Source: Vibrio rumoiensis 1S-45
GTDB taxonomy: Bacteria; Pseudomonadota; Gammaproteobacteria; Enterobacterales; Vibrionaceae
Reading direction: 5' to 3'
Length of the DNA: 37,803 nucleotides
Assembly: GCF_000286955.2 (NCBI RefSeq)
Contig: NZ_AJYK02000078.1
Location: 1 to 37,803 of the forward strand
Shown: positions 26,496 through 35,765 of the stretch, piece by piece
Position numbering within the stretch: the first letter of the stretch is position 1
Layout: every line of letters starts with the position of its first letter
The notes under the pieces: model-generated
Seen by the model: the letters and a program-made list of their open reading frames with translations, nothing else
Database searches by the model: none
What the model was told of the DNA's origin: nothing
Made by a program: the position numbers and the translations under genes

Positions 26496-26527
26496 ATTCC
26501 GGATAACTCGTTCCTCGTCTCCGGAAT
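26496..26527. repeat. Inverted repeat in the ureB-ureC gap
   Basis: ATTCCGGA and TCCGGAAT form a perfect 8-bp stem around a 16-nt loop. The form (TTAGATTCCGG...CCGGAATGACG) resembles short intergenic repeats common in vibrios and related bacteria. A similar stem lies between ectC and ask. Confidence 0.6.
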
Positions 26528-26545
26528 GACGTGGGGAGGTTTAAT

Positions 26546-26884
26546 CTAATCAAGAGAACCCATTACTCGACCTTTAAAGCCATACACCTTGCGATCACCC
26601 GCATACGCCACCAATTCAACCGTTCTTGATTGACCCGGCTCAAAACGCGTCGCTGTACCGGCAGGAATATTGAGCCTAAAACCTAAAGCGGCCTCACGAT
26701 CAAACTTAAGCGCATCATTCACTTCATTAAAATGGTAATGCGAGCCAACTTGCACTGGCCTGTCCCCTAAGTTCTCAACTTTAATTTGAATGGTTTCCCG
26801 CCCGACATTTAATTCAATATCCCCTTTGCCAGCAATCAACTGACCGGGAATAAACGCGTTCGGGTTTGCATTGTTGGTTTTCAT
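26546..26884 (-). CDS. ureB: Urease beta subunit
   Basis: This 112-residue structural subunit of urease carries the family sequence [18 protein letters not shown] and [16 protein letters not shown]. It packs with UreA and UreC into the (alpha-beta-gamma)3 enzyme. It starts 9 bp after ureA. Confidence 0.97.
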   Translation of the reverse strand: MKTNNANPNAFIPGQLIAGKGDIELNVGRETIQIKVENLGDRPVQVGSHYHFNEVNDALKFDREAALGFRLNIPAGTATRFEPGQSRTVELVAYAGDRKVYGFKGRVMGSLD

Positions 26885-26893
26885 AGCAAATCC

Positions 26894-27196
26894 TTATACG
26901 ATGGGATCGTGAACGGTGACCAGTTTTGTTCCATCGGGGAACGTCGCTTCAACCTGCACATCCGGGATCATCGACGGCACCCCTTCCATTACTTGGTCAG
27001 CGGTTAAAATCGTGCGGCCAAAATTCATCAATTCTGCCACTGTTTTACCTTCACGCGCCCCTTCCAAAATCGCACTGCTGATCAATGCGACCGACTCGGG
27101 ATAGTTCAGCTTTAAGCCTTTGTCTTTGCGTTGCTGAGCTAACATGCCAGCACAAAATATGAGGAGTTTGTCTTTCTCTCTTGGGGTTAATTCCAT
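26894..27196 (-). CDS. ureA: Urease gamma subunit
   Basis: This 100-residue structural subunit opens with [20 protein letters not shown] and has the length normal for the family. It is coupled to ureB and follows ureD with a 93-bp gap, in which ACGGAGTGAAAC gives a good ribosome binding site. Confidence 0.97.
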   Translation of the reverse strand: MELTPREKDKLLIFCAGMLAQQRKDKGLKLNYPESVALISSAILEGAREGKTVAELMNFGRTILTADQVMEGVPSMIPDVQVEATFPDGTKLVTVHDPIV

Positions 27197-27289
27197 GTTT
27201 CACTCCGTAAGGGATTGGGATTTCTTATCCCTAGGTTTCGTTGTCATGTACGTTCTTTTACTAAGAATTAAAGCTTCACAAACGGCTCG

Positions 27290-28231
27290 CTAAGTTGCCC
27301 AAATTCTTGGTGGCTCTGGCACGTAATCAAACCACTGTAAGCGAATTTGTTGCCAAATAAGGGTGAAGGCTTCTAGCATGGGTTCTGTCCAATGACCTAA
27401 CGCTCTAACCACAATCAATTGGTCTATTTGCGTCGCCGCAATCACCAGTTCATTGTTCGTTAAAATGCTTCCTAGCACTAACTCTTGATTGCCTGCTAGG
27501 TCTTGAAGCAAATCCTGTACCATATTGATATCATTATCATTGGTTGCGGTAATGAAAAAGCTCCCCATCATAGGGAATCCTTGTAATCCACTGTTTAGTA
27601 TAGATTTGTTACCGCCCTCTAATTGCACATTTTCTGTGAGAATTCTCTTTTCATCGACAAATATTTGCGTCTTACCCCACACTTTTCCCGCACTAAAGCA
27701 CTCATTTAGTGCGGGGCGACCAAAACAGTGCAACTCCCAGCCCATAAATAGTGCACCCGTTTCAAGGTGAATATCGGTATCGACGCGTACTTGTCCTGTG
27801 GGGAAAAAAATGTTCTCTTGAGGTAGCCATTCCAAGCAACTTCCCGCTTTGACATTCAGCACTTGTTTTTGGCGAGCAATTTTACCTTCCGAACGATAAA
27901 ACTTCGTTGCTCCCGGTGTCGTGACCAAAGCATGAGCACCCGTTAGAGTGGTGGCTTGGATCAGCAGTTCATCACCACCGACCACGCCGCCCGGTGGGTG
28001 CAACAGATAGGTATGGCAAACATCCCCTTCAGGATATAAGGGGCGTTGAATGGCTAAAGGCCCGAGTTGAGTCTTGTGACTGACTACGGTTTTATCCCCT
28101 CGATCAGAGAAACCTAATACTAATTCAGCTTTCCAACCTTGGCTTTCCTTCTCAGTTCTAACGGGGATCATCTTGGATGATAGAGTCTCGCTAGATTGTG
28201 AAACTACTTCCATTGTTTCTGTTTCAGTCAT
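27290..28231 (-). CDS. ureD: Urease accessory protein UreD
   Basis: This 313-residue accessory protein binds apo-urease and, with UreF and UreG, prepares it for nickel. The sequence HPPGGVVGGDELLIQATTLTGAHALVTTPGATKFYRS is the UreD/UreH hallmark. It is the first gene of the operon. No ureR-type regulator lies upstream; the operon is divergent from the copper cluster across about 235 bp. Confidence 0.95.
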   Translation of the reverse strand: MTETETMEVVSQSSETLSSKMIPVRTEKESQGWKAELVLGFSDRGDKTVVSHKTQLGPLAIQRPLYPEGDVCHTYLLHPPGGVVGGDELLIQATTLTGAHALVTTPGATKFYRSEGKIARQKQVLNVKAGSCLEWLPQENIFFPTGQVRVDTDIHLETGALFMGWELHCFGRPALNECFSAGKVWGKTQIFVDEKRILTENVQLEGGNKSILNSGLQGFPMMGSFFITATNDNDINMVQDLLQDLAGNQELVLGSILTNNELVIAATQIDQLIVVRALGHWTEPMLEAFTLIWQQIRLQWFDYVPEPPRIWAT

Positions 28232-28467
28232 TTTTTACTTCCATTTATTGAATGACAATGGAAAATTGTAAGCAAGACTCATGCCTTATTAACCTCAGAG
28301 GATGATTTAAGGTATTATCATTTTCTAAGTAAAATGATTGCAATACTTATCAACACCTGAAAGACTAAGCATCACTTTACGAGTAAGAAAAATTCGTTAC
28401 TAATGTAAATTAGTGTGATTTTTTAATTCGTAATTGAACGCTAATTTATTACCAGTTGAGTATTCAA

Positions 28468-28872
28468 ATGATCCGAACATGGTGCATCACAATTGCTGCT
28501 TTAATATCGCTATTGCTTTCAAGCTATAGCGCAGCAACGATGCCTGTCACTATGTTAATGAACTCAACGTTAATGAGCCCGCAATGCTCAACCAGTAACA
28601 TGCAACACGCATCGCACTCAATGTCATCGCAACAAGTCAGTATGCACAGCATGTGCGACCCTTCCGATGTGCAAGCCGATAACACCTCGCACCACCACCA
28701 AAAAACCATGAGTACTAATTGCTGCGATTCAACTTGTGTTGCCAGCTACGTTTATTTACCAACCCCAACAGCCCATCTTATTGAGCAGCACAGTTTATTG
28801 CTGATCGAACACTATTCTCCTGTATTTACCTCTCGTCTTTCGAGTTCACTTTACCGCCCCCCTATAGCTTAA
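28468..28872 (+). CDS. Small Cys/His/Met-rich exported protein at head of the Cus cluster
   Basis: This 134-residue protein has a hydrophobic N-terminus (ITIAALISLLLSSYSAA) that acts as signal peptide or anchor. It carries many potential copper ligands: a Met/His/Ser stretch (NMQHASHSMSS, SMHSMC), SHHHQK, and a Cys cluster (NCCDSTC). It ends in SSLYRPPIA. I cannot assign a named family with certainty; it resembles small proteins that precede copper-resistance operons. A role as periplasmic copper binder is inferred from ligands and context. The ATG at 28468 is preferred to a TTG at 28456. Confidence 0.65.
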   Translation: MIRTWCITIAALISLLLSSYSAATMPVTMLMNSTLMSPQCSTSNMQHASHSMSSQQVSMHSMCDPSDVQADNTSHHHQKTMSTNCCDSTCVASYVYLPTPTAHLIEQHSLLLIEHYSPVFTSRLSSSLYRPPIA

Positions 28873-29030
28873 CGTCCCATTACGCGGGTTTTCTCGCGGC
28901 ATTATCTTAATCGCGGCCATGGTTTCCATGCGCTGATGTTTTACTGTAATTCTATCAATCAAAGTCTAGACACTTTCACTCCCTGAGTGAGCGTGATAAA
29001 CCGAGATTGGTATTGTAGGAACGTTAAATT

Positions 29031-30353
29031 ATGACCTTCAAACCATGGACGCTTTATGCGTTAGTGGCTGGATTTTGTACTCCTGTTTGGGCGCAAAGTC
29101 AGCTAACCGGTGTGATCGAGCAAGCTTTAGAACTCGACGCTGGTAGACAACAAATCTTGGCCCAATCACAAGCCATTCGAGAAAACGGCATCGCCAGTGC
29201 CACACAAGCCGATCCTAAGATTAAATTTGGGGTGGGTGGAATGCCAATTGACAGCTGGACTTTTGACAGCGATCCAATGACCAATATTTCGATTGGATTA
29301 ATGCAAGAATTTGGACGTGGTTCTAGCTTAGATTTACAAGCCGAAATGGCCAACAAACAAGCCGATGGCAATGAATGGCAAATAAAAATTCGTGAGCTGA
29401 CCATTGCCAATACCGTGACTCAGTTATGGTCAGAGCTTATCTATCAGCAACAAGCGGCCACCATCATTCGTGATAATCAAAAGTTGGTCAAAGAGTTGGT
29501 CACCTTTATCGACACCAACTACTCAATGGGTCGAAGTGAATCTCAAGATGCTCTTCAAGCAAGAGTCCAACTTGAAAAACTCAATGACCAACTGCAACAA
29601 AATCAACAAACTCAGCAGCGAATTTTCGCCCAATTGTCAGAATGGTTAGGTGCGAATTGGTTAACAAAACAAAATAGCAGCAACACACTGGCGACCCTTA
29701 ATTGGGAAAGTCTCGATCAAATGCTCGCTAGCAAAGCCAATCAAAACACTCAATTTTATGACTTATTGATGGCGCACCCTAGCGTGCAAATGGCGGAAAC
29801 CAGCATTGCTGCCAACCAAGTCCAAGTCAAAATCGCCAATGAATCTTATAAGCCTAAGTTTGGGGTCGAAGTCATGTATGGCTATCGACAAGCGAATGGC
29901 ATGAATGGTCAACCGGCCTCTGATTTAGTCAGCGCTTACCTCACCATGGATTTGCCATTATTTACCGATAAACGCCAAGATCGACAATACGCTGCTGCTC
30001 AATATCAAGTGGGCGCGGCAAGGTCGCAACGTGATGTTTTATTGCAGCAATTGAACGCCAAAGCCAACGCGCTGATGGTGGACCGCATCAACCTAACCCA
30101 ACGTTTAGAACGCTATCAAGATCGCTTATTACCTCAAGCAAAATCGCGTACACAAGCGGTGGAGCGAGGCTACCAAAGCAACACTGCACAATTTAATGAT
30201 GTAGTGGCCTCAATACGTGATGAACTCAGCTTAAAGCTCGAATTGAAAAGGCTTCAAGCCGATCTCAACATCACCAATAGTAACTTAGCGTATCTCTTCA
30301 ACGGGTTCGATTATCAAATCGATGCCCCTACGTTGCCAGCCGAACAAGAATAG
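29031..30353 (+). CDS. cusC: TolC-family outer-membrane channel (CusC-like)
   Basis: This 440-residue protein has a signal peptide ending at VWA-Q and long heptad-rich helices separated by short strands, the two-fold repeated pattern of TolC-family exit ducts. It lacks a lipobox, unlike E. coli CusC, so it is not lipidated. It provides the outer-membrane channel of the tripartite copper/silver pump. It is the first gene of cusCBA, 8 bp before cusB, which implies translational coupling. Confidence 0.85.
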   Translation: MTFKPWTLYALVAGFCTPVWAQSQLTGVIEQALELDAGRQQILAQSQAIRENGIASATQADPKIKFGVGGMPIDSWTFDSDPMTNISIGLMQEFGRGSSLDLQAEMANKQADGNEWQIKIRELTIANTVTQLWSELIYQQQAATIIRDNQKLVKELVTFIDTNYSMGRSESQDALQARVQLEKLNDQLQQNQQTQQRIFAQLSEWLGANWLTKQNSSNTLATLNWESLDQMLASKANQNTQFYDLLMAHPSVQMAETSIAANQVQVKIANESYKPKFGVEVMYGYRQANGMNGQPASDLVSAYLTMDLPLFTDKRQDRQYAAAQYQVGAARSQRDVLLQQLNAKANALMVDRINLTQRLERYQDRLLPQAKSRTQAVERGYQSNTAQFNDVVASIRDELSLKLELKRLQADLNITNSNLAYLFNGFDYQIDAPTLPAEQE

Positions 30354-30361
30354 GACATCAC

Positions 30362-31867
30362 ATGAAAACTTTTCCAGCGTTAGCCTTAACCTCATTAGTT
30401 AGCTTAGCCATTGGTGGCGCAGCCAGTTATTACTTCGTCAATACTCACATGTCGATGGCAATGCAAGCTAGCTCGACGAATCAATCATCAACCAAAGCTT
30501 CAGCCGATCAAAATGAACCTCTTTACTGGGTTGCCCCGATGGATGCCAATTATCGCCGAGACAAACCGGGTAAGTCGCCAATGGGAATGGATTTAGTGCC
30601 GGTCTATCAAGAAGGCACTGCCAACGATGATCCCGCAGGCACAGTGATGGTTTCACCTGCCGTTGAAAATAATCTGGGGGTAAAAGTCGCTCAAGTTACG
30701 CTCAGCCCATTATCCCCAAACATTCAAACCGTCGGTTATATCGCCTTTGATGAAAGTAAGTTGTGGCAAACCAACGTGCGAGTCAGTGGTTGGGTACAAA
30801 AGCTCAACATCAATGCCGTGGGTGAAAAAGTCACTAAAGGGGATGTGCTGTTTACTCTCTATTCTCCTGACTTGGTGAAAGCCCAAGAAGAACTGCTGAA
30901 TGCTTATCGCACCCAACGCCAAGGTTTGATCAACGGCGCAACCGAACGCTTAGTCACTCTTGGGGTCGATAGAGCCCAAATACAGAAAATTGTTCGCAGC
31001 GGTAAATCAGTCAATTCGGTTGAAGTCAAAGCGGTCAACGATGGGATCATCGCCAGCTTAAATGTGCGTGAAGGCGGCTATTTGTCTCCAGCGCAAGCGG
31101 TGATCAGTGCCGGTCCTATAGAAGAAGTATGGGCTGATGCTGAAGTCTTTGAACGTCAAGGCCACTGGATAACAGCAGGCACCACCGCCGAAATGACATT
31201 AGATTCCATTCCCGGCCAATCTTGGCAAGGTGTGGTTGATTACGTTTATCCAATTTTAGACCCAAAAACCCGTACCTTACGTGTGCGCTTAAAGTTCGAT
31301 AATCCAAACGGCAAACTCAAACCAAACATGTTCGCCAATATCAGCTTAAAGCCCGAAACGGAAGGTAATGTTCTCAATATTCCTCGTGAATCTGTGATCC
31401 GATCGGGCAGCATGACTCGTGTGGTTTTAGCGCAAGGAGAAGGTAAATTCCGCTCTGCTCGGATTGAAATTGGCCGCGAAGCAGATGACAGAATAGAAGT
31501 ATTAAAAGGGCTCACCATTAAGGATCGCGTGGTGACATCAGCACAATTCATGTTGGATTCGGAATCAAGCCAAAATGCAGAATTAAGCCGTATCAATGGT
31601 ACTGAACCAAAAGGAGAAACCGTTTGGGCAGAAGGTAACATCAATATGTTGATGGCCGATTTTGGTATGGTCATCATCGACTTCAATCCAATCGACAAGT
31701 GGCATTGGAAAGCCGGACAAATGAGCTTTGAAACTTCCGATGAGGTTGATTTATCTCCATTCAAAGCGGGGCAAACGATCCGGTTTCTGATCGAAAAAAA
31801 TAAAGACGATTACCGCATCATTGATCTCCAAGCGCAAGATATTCAAAAACAAGGAGGTCAATCATGA
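30362..31867 (+). CDS. cusB: RND efflux periplasmic adaptor (CusB-like) with C-terminal CusF-like domain
   Basis: This 501-residue membrane-fusion protein has an N-terminal anchor or signal, then a heavy-metal-binding motif (YWVAPMDANYRRDKPGKSPM with GMDLVPVY, about residues 55-82), the hairpin and barrel domains, and at about residues 415-495 a domain resembling CusF. CusF uses His, Met, Met and a capping Trp; here the Trp (KWHWKAG) and one Met (GQMSFE) remain, while the equivalent His and first Met are replaced. The protein links CusC and CusA and passes Cu(I)/Ag(I) to the pump. Its last 4 bases overlap the cusA start. Confidence 0.9.
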   Translation: MKTFPALALTSLVSLAIGGAASYYFVNTHMSMAMQASSTNQSSTKASADQNEPLYWVAPMDANYRRDKPGKSPMGMDLVPVYQEGTANDDPAGTVMVSPAVENNLGVKVAQVTLSPLSPNIQTVGYIAFDESKLWQTNVRVSGWVQKLNINAVGEKVTKGDVLFTLYSPDLVKAQEELLNAYRTQRQGLINGATERLVTLGVDRAQIQKIVRSGKSVNSVEVKAVNDGIIASLNVREGGYLSPAQAVISAGPIEEVWADAEVFERQGHWITAGTTAEMTLDSIPGQSWQGVVDYVYPILDPKTRTLRVRLKFDNPNGKLKPNMFANISLKPETEGNVLNIPRESVIRSGSMTRVVLAQGEGKFRSARIEIGREADDRIEVLKGLTIKDRVVTSAQFMLDSESSQNAELSRINGTEPKGETVWAEGNINMLMADFGMVIIDFNPIDKWHWKAGQMSFETSDEVDLSPFKAGQTIRFLIEKNKDDYRIIDLQAQDIQKQGGQS

Positions 31868-34800
31868 TCCCTGCGATTATTCGATGGTCGATTCAAAATC
31901 GGTTTATGGTCATCATCGCGGCGGTGTTATTAACGGCTGCCGGTTTATACAGCGTGAAAAACACACCAGTGGATGCATTGCCTGATCTGTCTGATGTGCA
32001 AGTGATCATTAAAACATCCTACCCCGGCCAAGCGCCACAAGTGGTTGAAGATCAAGTCACGTATCCACTCACCACAGCCATGCTTGCCGTACCAGGAGCG
32101 GTAACCGTACGAGGCTTCTCCTTTTTTGGTGATTCTTATGTTTATATTATTTTCGACGATAATACCGACATGTACTGGGCACGTTCGCGTGTTTTGGAAT
32201 ACTTAAGCCAAGTTGCGCCTAAACTACCACCTCAAGCCAAACCCACATTAGGGCCAGATGCTACAGGTGTGGGCTGGGTGTATAGCTATGTTTTGCAAGA
32301 TAAAAGCGGCAAGCACGACTTATCTGAATTGCGTAGTTACCAAGATTGGTTCTTAAAATATGAACTGCAAACCGTTGATGGTGTGTCTGAAATCGCAACC
32401 GTAGGCGGCATGGTGAAGCAGTATCAAGTTCAAATTGATCCGGCAAAGCTGCGCGCCTATGACTTAACGTTACAGCAAGTGAATGCCGCAATTGCACAAG
32501 GTAACCAAGAAACTGGCGCATCTGTGATTGAAATTGCTGAAGCGGAACACATGGTTCGCACCACAGGTTACTTAAGCAGTATTGATGATATTCAAGCTCT
32601 GCCATTGAAAGTCACCGAGAAAGGAACGCCCTTATTACTTGGTGATATTGCCGAGATCAATATCGGACCACAAATGCGCCGTGGTATCTCGGAATTAAAC
32701 GGTGAAGGTGAAGCGGTTGGTGGTGTGGTGGTGATGCGCTATGGCGAAAATGCCAGCAAAGTGATCGCCAATGTTAAAGCTAAGCTCAAGAGTTTAGAAA
32801 AAAGCCTGCCCGATGGCGTTGAAATTGTTCCGACTTATGATCGCTCTAACTTGATTGATCACGCCGTTAAAAACCTATGGCAAAAACTGGCAGAAGAATT
32901 CATCGTTGTGGCGGTGGTGTGCGCATTGTTCTTGTTCCACATTCGATCTTCTTTGGTAATTGCGATCAGCTTGCCCATTGGGATTTTGTCAGCGTTCATC
33001 ATCATGCATTGGCAAGGCATTAACGCCAATATTATGTCTCTTGGTGGGATAGCGATTGCCATTGGTGCAATGGTGGATGGGGCAATTGTAATGATTGAGA
33101 ATGTCCATAAGCACATAGAACGCACCCCTCTCACCGACAAAAATCGTTGGCAAGTGATTGGCGATGCTGCTGCTGAAGTGGGCGCCCCGCTCTTTTTCTC
33201 GCTATTGATTATCACGCTGAGTTTTGTGCCGGTGTTCGCTCTTGAGGGGCAAGAAGGCAAGATGTTCTCGCCACTCGCCTTCACCAAGACTTTTGCGATG
33301 GCGTCATCCGCGGCGTTAGCCATTACTTTAGTTCCAGTATTAATGGGCTATTTTATTCGAGGAAAAATACTTCCTGAGCATAAAAACCCTGTCAATAAAG
33401 GCTTAGTGGCTCTTTATCGTCCTTTGCTTAATTTAAGCCTCACTTATCCAAAAACCATTGTGATCATCGCGATAGCTCTGATGACGTCTATTTATTATCC
33501 CGTCAGCAAAATGGGCAGTGAGTTTATCCCACCTTTAGATGAAGGTGACTTGATGTATATGCCGACGACTTACCCTGGCATTTCCATCGGCAAAGCGCGT
33601 GAGTTATTGCAACAAACCAACAAGCTAATTAAAACCGTACCGGAAGTGAAAACCGTGTGGGGAAAAATTGGCCGCGCCGAAACGGCAACCGATCCTGCGC
33701 CGCTCACCATGATTGAAACCACCATTCAGTTGAAACCAAAATCTGAATGGCGTGATGGCGTGACCTCGGAATCGCTACGTAAAGAGTTCGATGCTTTGAT
33801 CCAATTTCCGGGGTTAACCAATGCCTTCGTGATGCCGATTAAAACGCGTATCGACATGCTAGCAACTGGTATCAAAACCCCTATTGGTATCAAGATTGCG
33901 GGCCCTGATCTCAAGGTGATTGAAGAAATCGGATCTAAACTTGAGCCTGTTTTAAATCAAGTGCAAGGCACCACTTCCGTGTACGCCGAGCGCGTCGCCG
34001 GTGGTCGTTACGTCACCATTGATATCAAGCGCCGACAAGCCGCACGCTACGGTTTGAGTATTCAAGATATTCAACGAGTGGTGTCTACCGCTGTGGGTGG
34101 CATGAATGTTGGCGAAACCATTGAAGGACTAGAGCGTTACCCGATCAATGTTCGCTACCCTCAATCATACCGAGATTCAGTAGTGAAATTGCAAAACCTG
34201 CCCCTAGTCACGCCCAATGGTGCGCGTATTGCACTGGGCGATGTGGCGGATATTCGCTATGAAGATGGCCCACCGATGATCAAAACCGAAAACGCACGAC
34301 CAAATGGTTGGGTGTTTGTCGATATTGATAACCGGGATTTAGGATCTTACGTCAAAGAGGCGCAGGCCAAAGTGTTAGAACAAGTGCCACTTCCTGCCGG
34401 TTATTCCCTCGCATGGTCTGGGCAATATGAATACATGGAACGCGCTAAAGAAAGGCTCAGTGTTGTGGTGCCAATCACTTTGATCATCATCATGCTGCTG
34501 CTATACCTCAGCTTTAGACGCATTGGTGAAGTATTGATCATCATGGCCACGCTTCCTTTAGCCATGGTGGGTGGCTTATGGCTAATGTGGCAGCTCAACT
34601 ACAACTTTTCAATTGCGGTGGGCGTAGGCTTTATTGCACTGGCAGGTGTCGCGGTGGAAATTGGCGTGATCATGTTGGTTTACCTCAACCAAGCTTGGCA
34701 TCAAACCATTTTGGATGCTCAGCGAGACAACAAGCCCCTTACCAATCAATCACTGATCACCGCCATTAAACAAGGCGCTGGCTTACGTGTTCGCCCAGTA

Positions 34801-35019
34801 ATGATGACCGTGCTTACCGTCATTATTGGTTTGATCCCAATCATGTATGGTTCAGGCACAGGCTCGGAAGTGATGCAACGTATCGCCGCCCCCATGATTG
34901 GCGGCATGGCTTCGGCATTATTGCTGACCTTGGTGGTATTACCGGCCATTTTTAAACTATGGAAACAAAGCTCGCACAAGTTAACAAACACTCACATTAA
35001 CCCTACGACAGAAAAATAA
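31864..35019 (+). CDS. cusA: CusA/CzcA family heavy-metal RND efflux pump
   Basis: This 1051-residue inner-membrane RND transporter exports monovalent metal with proton import. It has twelve predicted membrane segments, with the start PVDALPDLSDVQVIIKTSYPG, the EFIPPLDEGDLMYMPTTYPG stretch, and the methionine-bearing TRIDMLATGIKTPIGIKIAG region typical of the copper/silver branch. Its ATG overlaps the cusB stop by 4 bp. The copper/silver rather than zinc/cobalt assignment rests on these motifs and the Met-rich neighbours. Confidence 0.94.
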   Translation: MIPAIIRWSIQNRFMVIIAAVLLTAAGLYSVKNTPVDALPDLSDVQVIIKTSYPGQAPQVVEDQVTYPLTTAMLAVPGAVTVRGFSFFGDSYVYIIFDDNTDMYWARSRVLEYLSQVAPKLPPQAKPTLGPDATGVGWVYSYVLQDKSGKHDLSELRSYQDWFLKYELQTVDGVSEIATVGGMVKQYQVQIDPAKLRAYDLTLQQVNAAIAQGNQETGASVIEIAEAEHMVRTTGYLSSIDDIQALPLKVTEKGTPLLLGDIAEINIGPQMRRGISELNGEGEAVGGVVVMRYGENASKVIANVKAKLKSLEKSLPDGVEIVPTYDRSNLIDHAVKNLWQKLAEEFIVVAVVCALFLFHIRSSLVIAISLPIGILSAFIIMHWQGINANIMSLGGIAIAIGAMVDGAIVMIENVHKHIERTPLTDKNRWQVIGDAAAEVGAPLFFSLLIITLSFVPVFALEGQEGKMFSPLAFTKTFAMASSAALAITLVPVLMGYFIRGKILPEHKNPVNKGLVALYRPLLNLSLTYPKTIVIIAIALMTSIYYPVSKMGSEFIPPLDEGDLMYMPTTYPGISIGKARELLQQTNKLIKTVPEVKTVWGKIGRAETATDPAPLTMIETTIQLKPKSEWRDGVTSESLRKEFDALIQFPGLTNAFVMPIKTRIDMLATGIKTPIGIKIAGPDLKVIEEIGSKLEPVLNQVQGTTSVYAERVAGGRYVTIDIKRRQAARYGLSIQDIQRVVSTAVGGMNVGETIEGLERYPINVRYPQSYRDSVVKLQNLPLVTPNGARIALGDVADIRYEDGPPMIKTENARPNGWVFVDIDNRDLGSYVKEAQAKVLEQVPLPAGYSLAWSGQYEYMERAKERLSVVVPITLIIIMLLLYLSFRRIGEVLIIMATLPLAMVGGLWLMWQLNYNFSIAVGVGFIALAGVAVEIGVIMLVYLNQAWHQTILDAQRDNKPLTNQSLITAIKQGAGLRVRPVMMTVLTVIIGLIPIMYGSGTGSEVMQRIAAPMIGGMASALLLTLVVLPAIFKLWKQSSHKLTNTHINPTTEK

Positions 35020-35073
35020 AACAAATTGGTAGGCAGAACTCACTGCCTACCCAACCTAGAAAAGGAAAACACA

Positions 35074-35670
35074 ATGAAAAACACTTTTATCAAAACCACA
35101 CTCGCATTAAGTTTCGCTATGGCCTCTTCATTCGCGATTGCCGACATGAGCGATCACAAAATGGAATCAGGCAGTATGGAAGGTCACTCCATGAAGATGG
35201 ATGGCATGGAAATGGGCGACATGGAAATGGGCGACATGGAAATGGGCGACATGGATATGAGCAAAATGGACATGAGCGGCATGAAAGGTATGACCGATGT
35301 TGGTATGCCGGCAAAAGGAGTGAAACCTGACAAAGTGGTTCAAGTTATTCTCGCCGATGATATGACCATGACCTTTGCGGGTAATACAGATATTCAACCT
35401 AACGATGTGGTTCAATTTGTCGTGATGAACAAAGGAAAAATTGATCACGAATTCACCATTGGAAGTGAACAAGAACAAGAAAAACACCGTGAGATGATGA
35501 AAAACATGGCAGGCATGACTCATGCCCACGACTCAGGCAGCAGCGTCACCGTTACCCCGGGTAAAGCTAAACAAATGCTATGGCACTTTCACGGCAATCC
35601 AAATGTCGAGTTTGCTTGTAACATCCCCGGTCACGCAGAAGCCGGAATGGTGAAAAAAATGACGTTGTAA
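35074..35670 (+). CDS. Met-rich periplasmic cupredoxin
   Basis: This 198-residue exported protein begins with a signal peptide (residues 1-23, ending AIA). Residues 25-78 hold 18 methionines in a repeated M-x-M-G-D pattern, expected to bind Cu(I). Residues 85-198 form a plastocyanin-like fold with the type-1 copper ligands H125 (IDHEF), C182 (FACNIPGH), H187 and M192. It is the last gene of the copper cluster, 54 bp after cusA, with AAAAGGA before the ATG. It likely buffers periplasmic copper or feeds it to the pump. DNA repeats encode the Met segment. Confidence 0.9.
   Translation: MKNTFIKTTLALSFAMASSFAIADMSDHKMESGSMEGHSMKMDGMEMGDMEMGDMEMGDMDMSKMDMSGMKGMTDVGMPAKGVKPDKVVQVILADDMTMTFAGNTDIQPNDVVQFVVMNKGKIDHEFTIGSEQEQEKHREMMKNMAGMTHAHDSGSSVTVTPGKAKQMLWHFHGNPNVEFACNIPGHAEAGMVKKMTL
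35206..35250 (+). repeat. Three perfect 15-bp tandem repeats inside the cupredoxin gene
   Basis: ATGGAAATGGGCGAC is repeated three times without change, each encoding M-E-M-G-D, and is followed by a degenerate fourth unit. Perfect in-frame repeats can change copy number by slippage without frameshift. Confidence 0.95.
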
Positions 35671-35705
35671 GGTTTACGCAGCATTTATAAATACCCCATA
35701 AAAGC

Positions 35706-35750
35706 ACCGCCGTTTTCATTGAAAATACTCAATAAAATGGCGGTATTTCC
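35706..35750. terminator. Bidirectional terminator between cupredoxin and SDR genes
   Basis: ACCGCC and GGCGGT close a long imperfect stem (35706-35722 against 35729-35744; inner pairs TTTT/AAAA and ATTGA/TCAAT), followed by ATTT on the plus strand and by CTTT on the minus strand. It serves the convergent genes on both sides. Confidence 0.7.
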
Positions 35751-35765
35751 GCTCAATTGATTTAT

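Noticed and set aside
32859..33323. 154-codon frame opposite cusA
   Set aside because: It lies fully inside a well-conserved transporter gene, without upstream signals.
35167..35529. His/Phe-rich frame opposite the Met-rich cupredoxin
   Set aside because: It is the reverse complement of ATG repeats, which reads as CAT (His) codons. There is no start signal and the sense frame has clear cupredoxin ligands.
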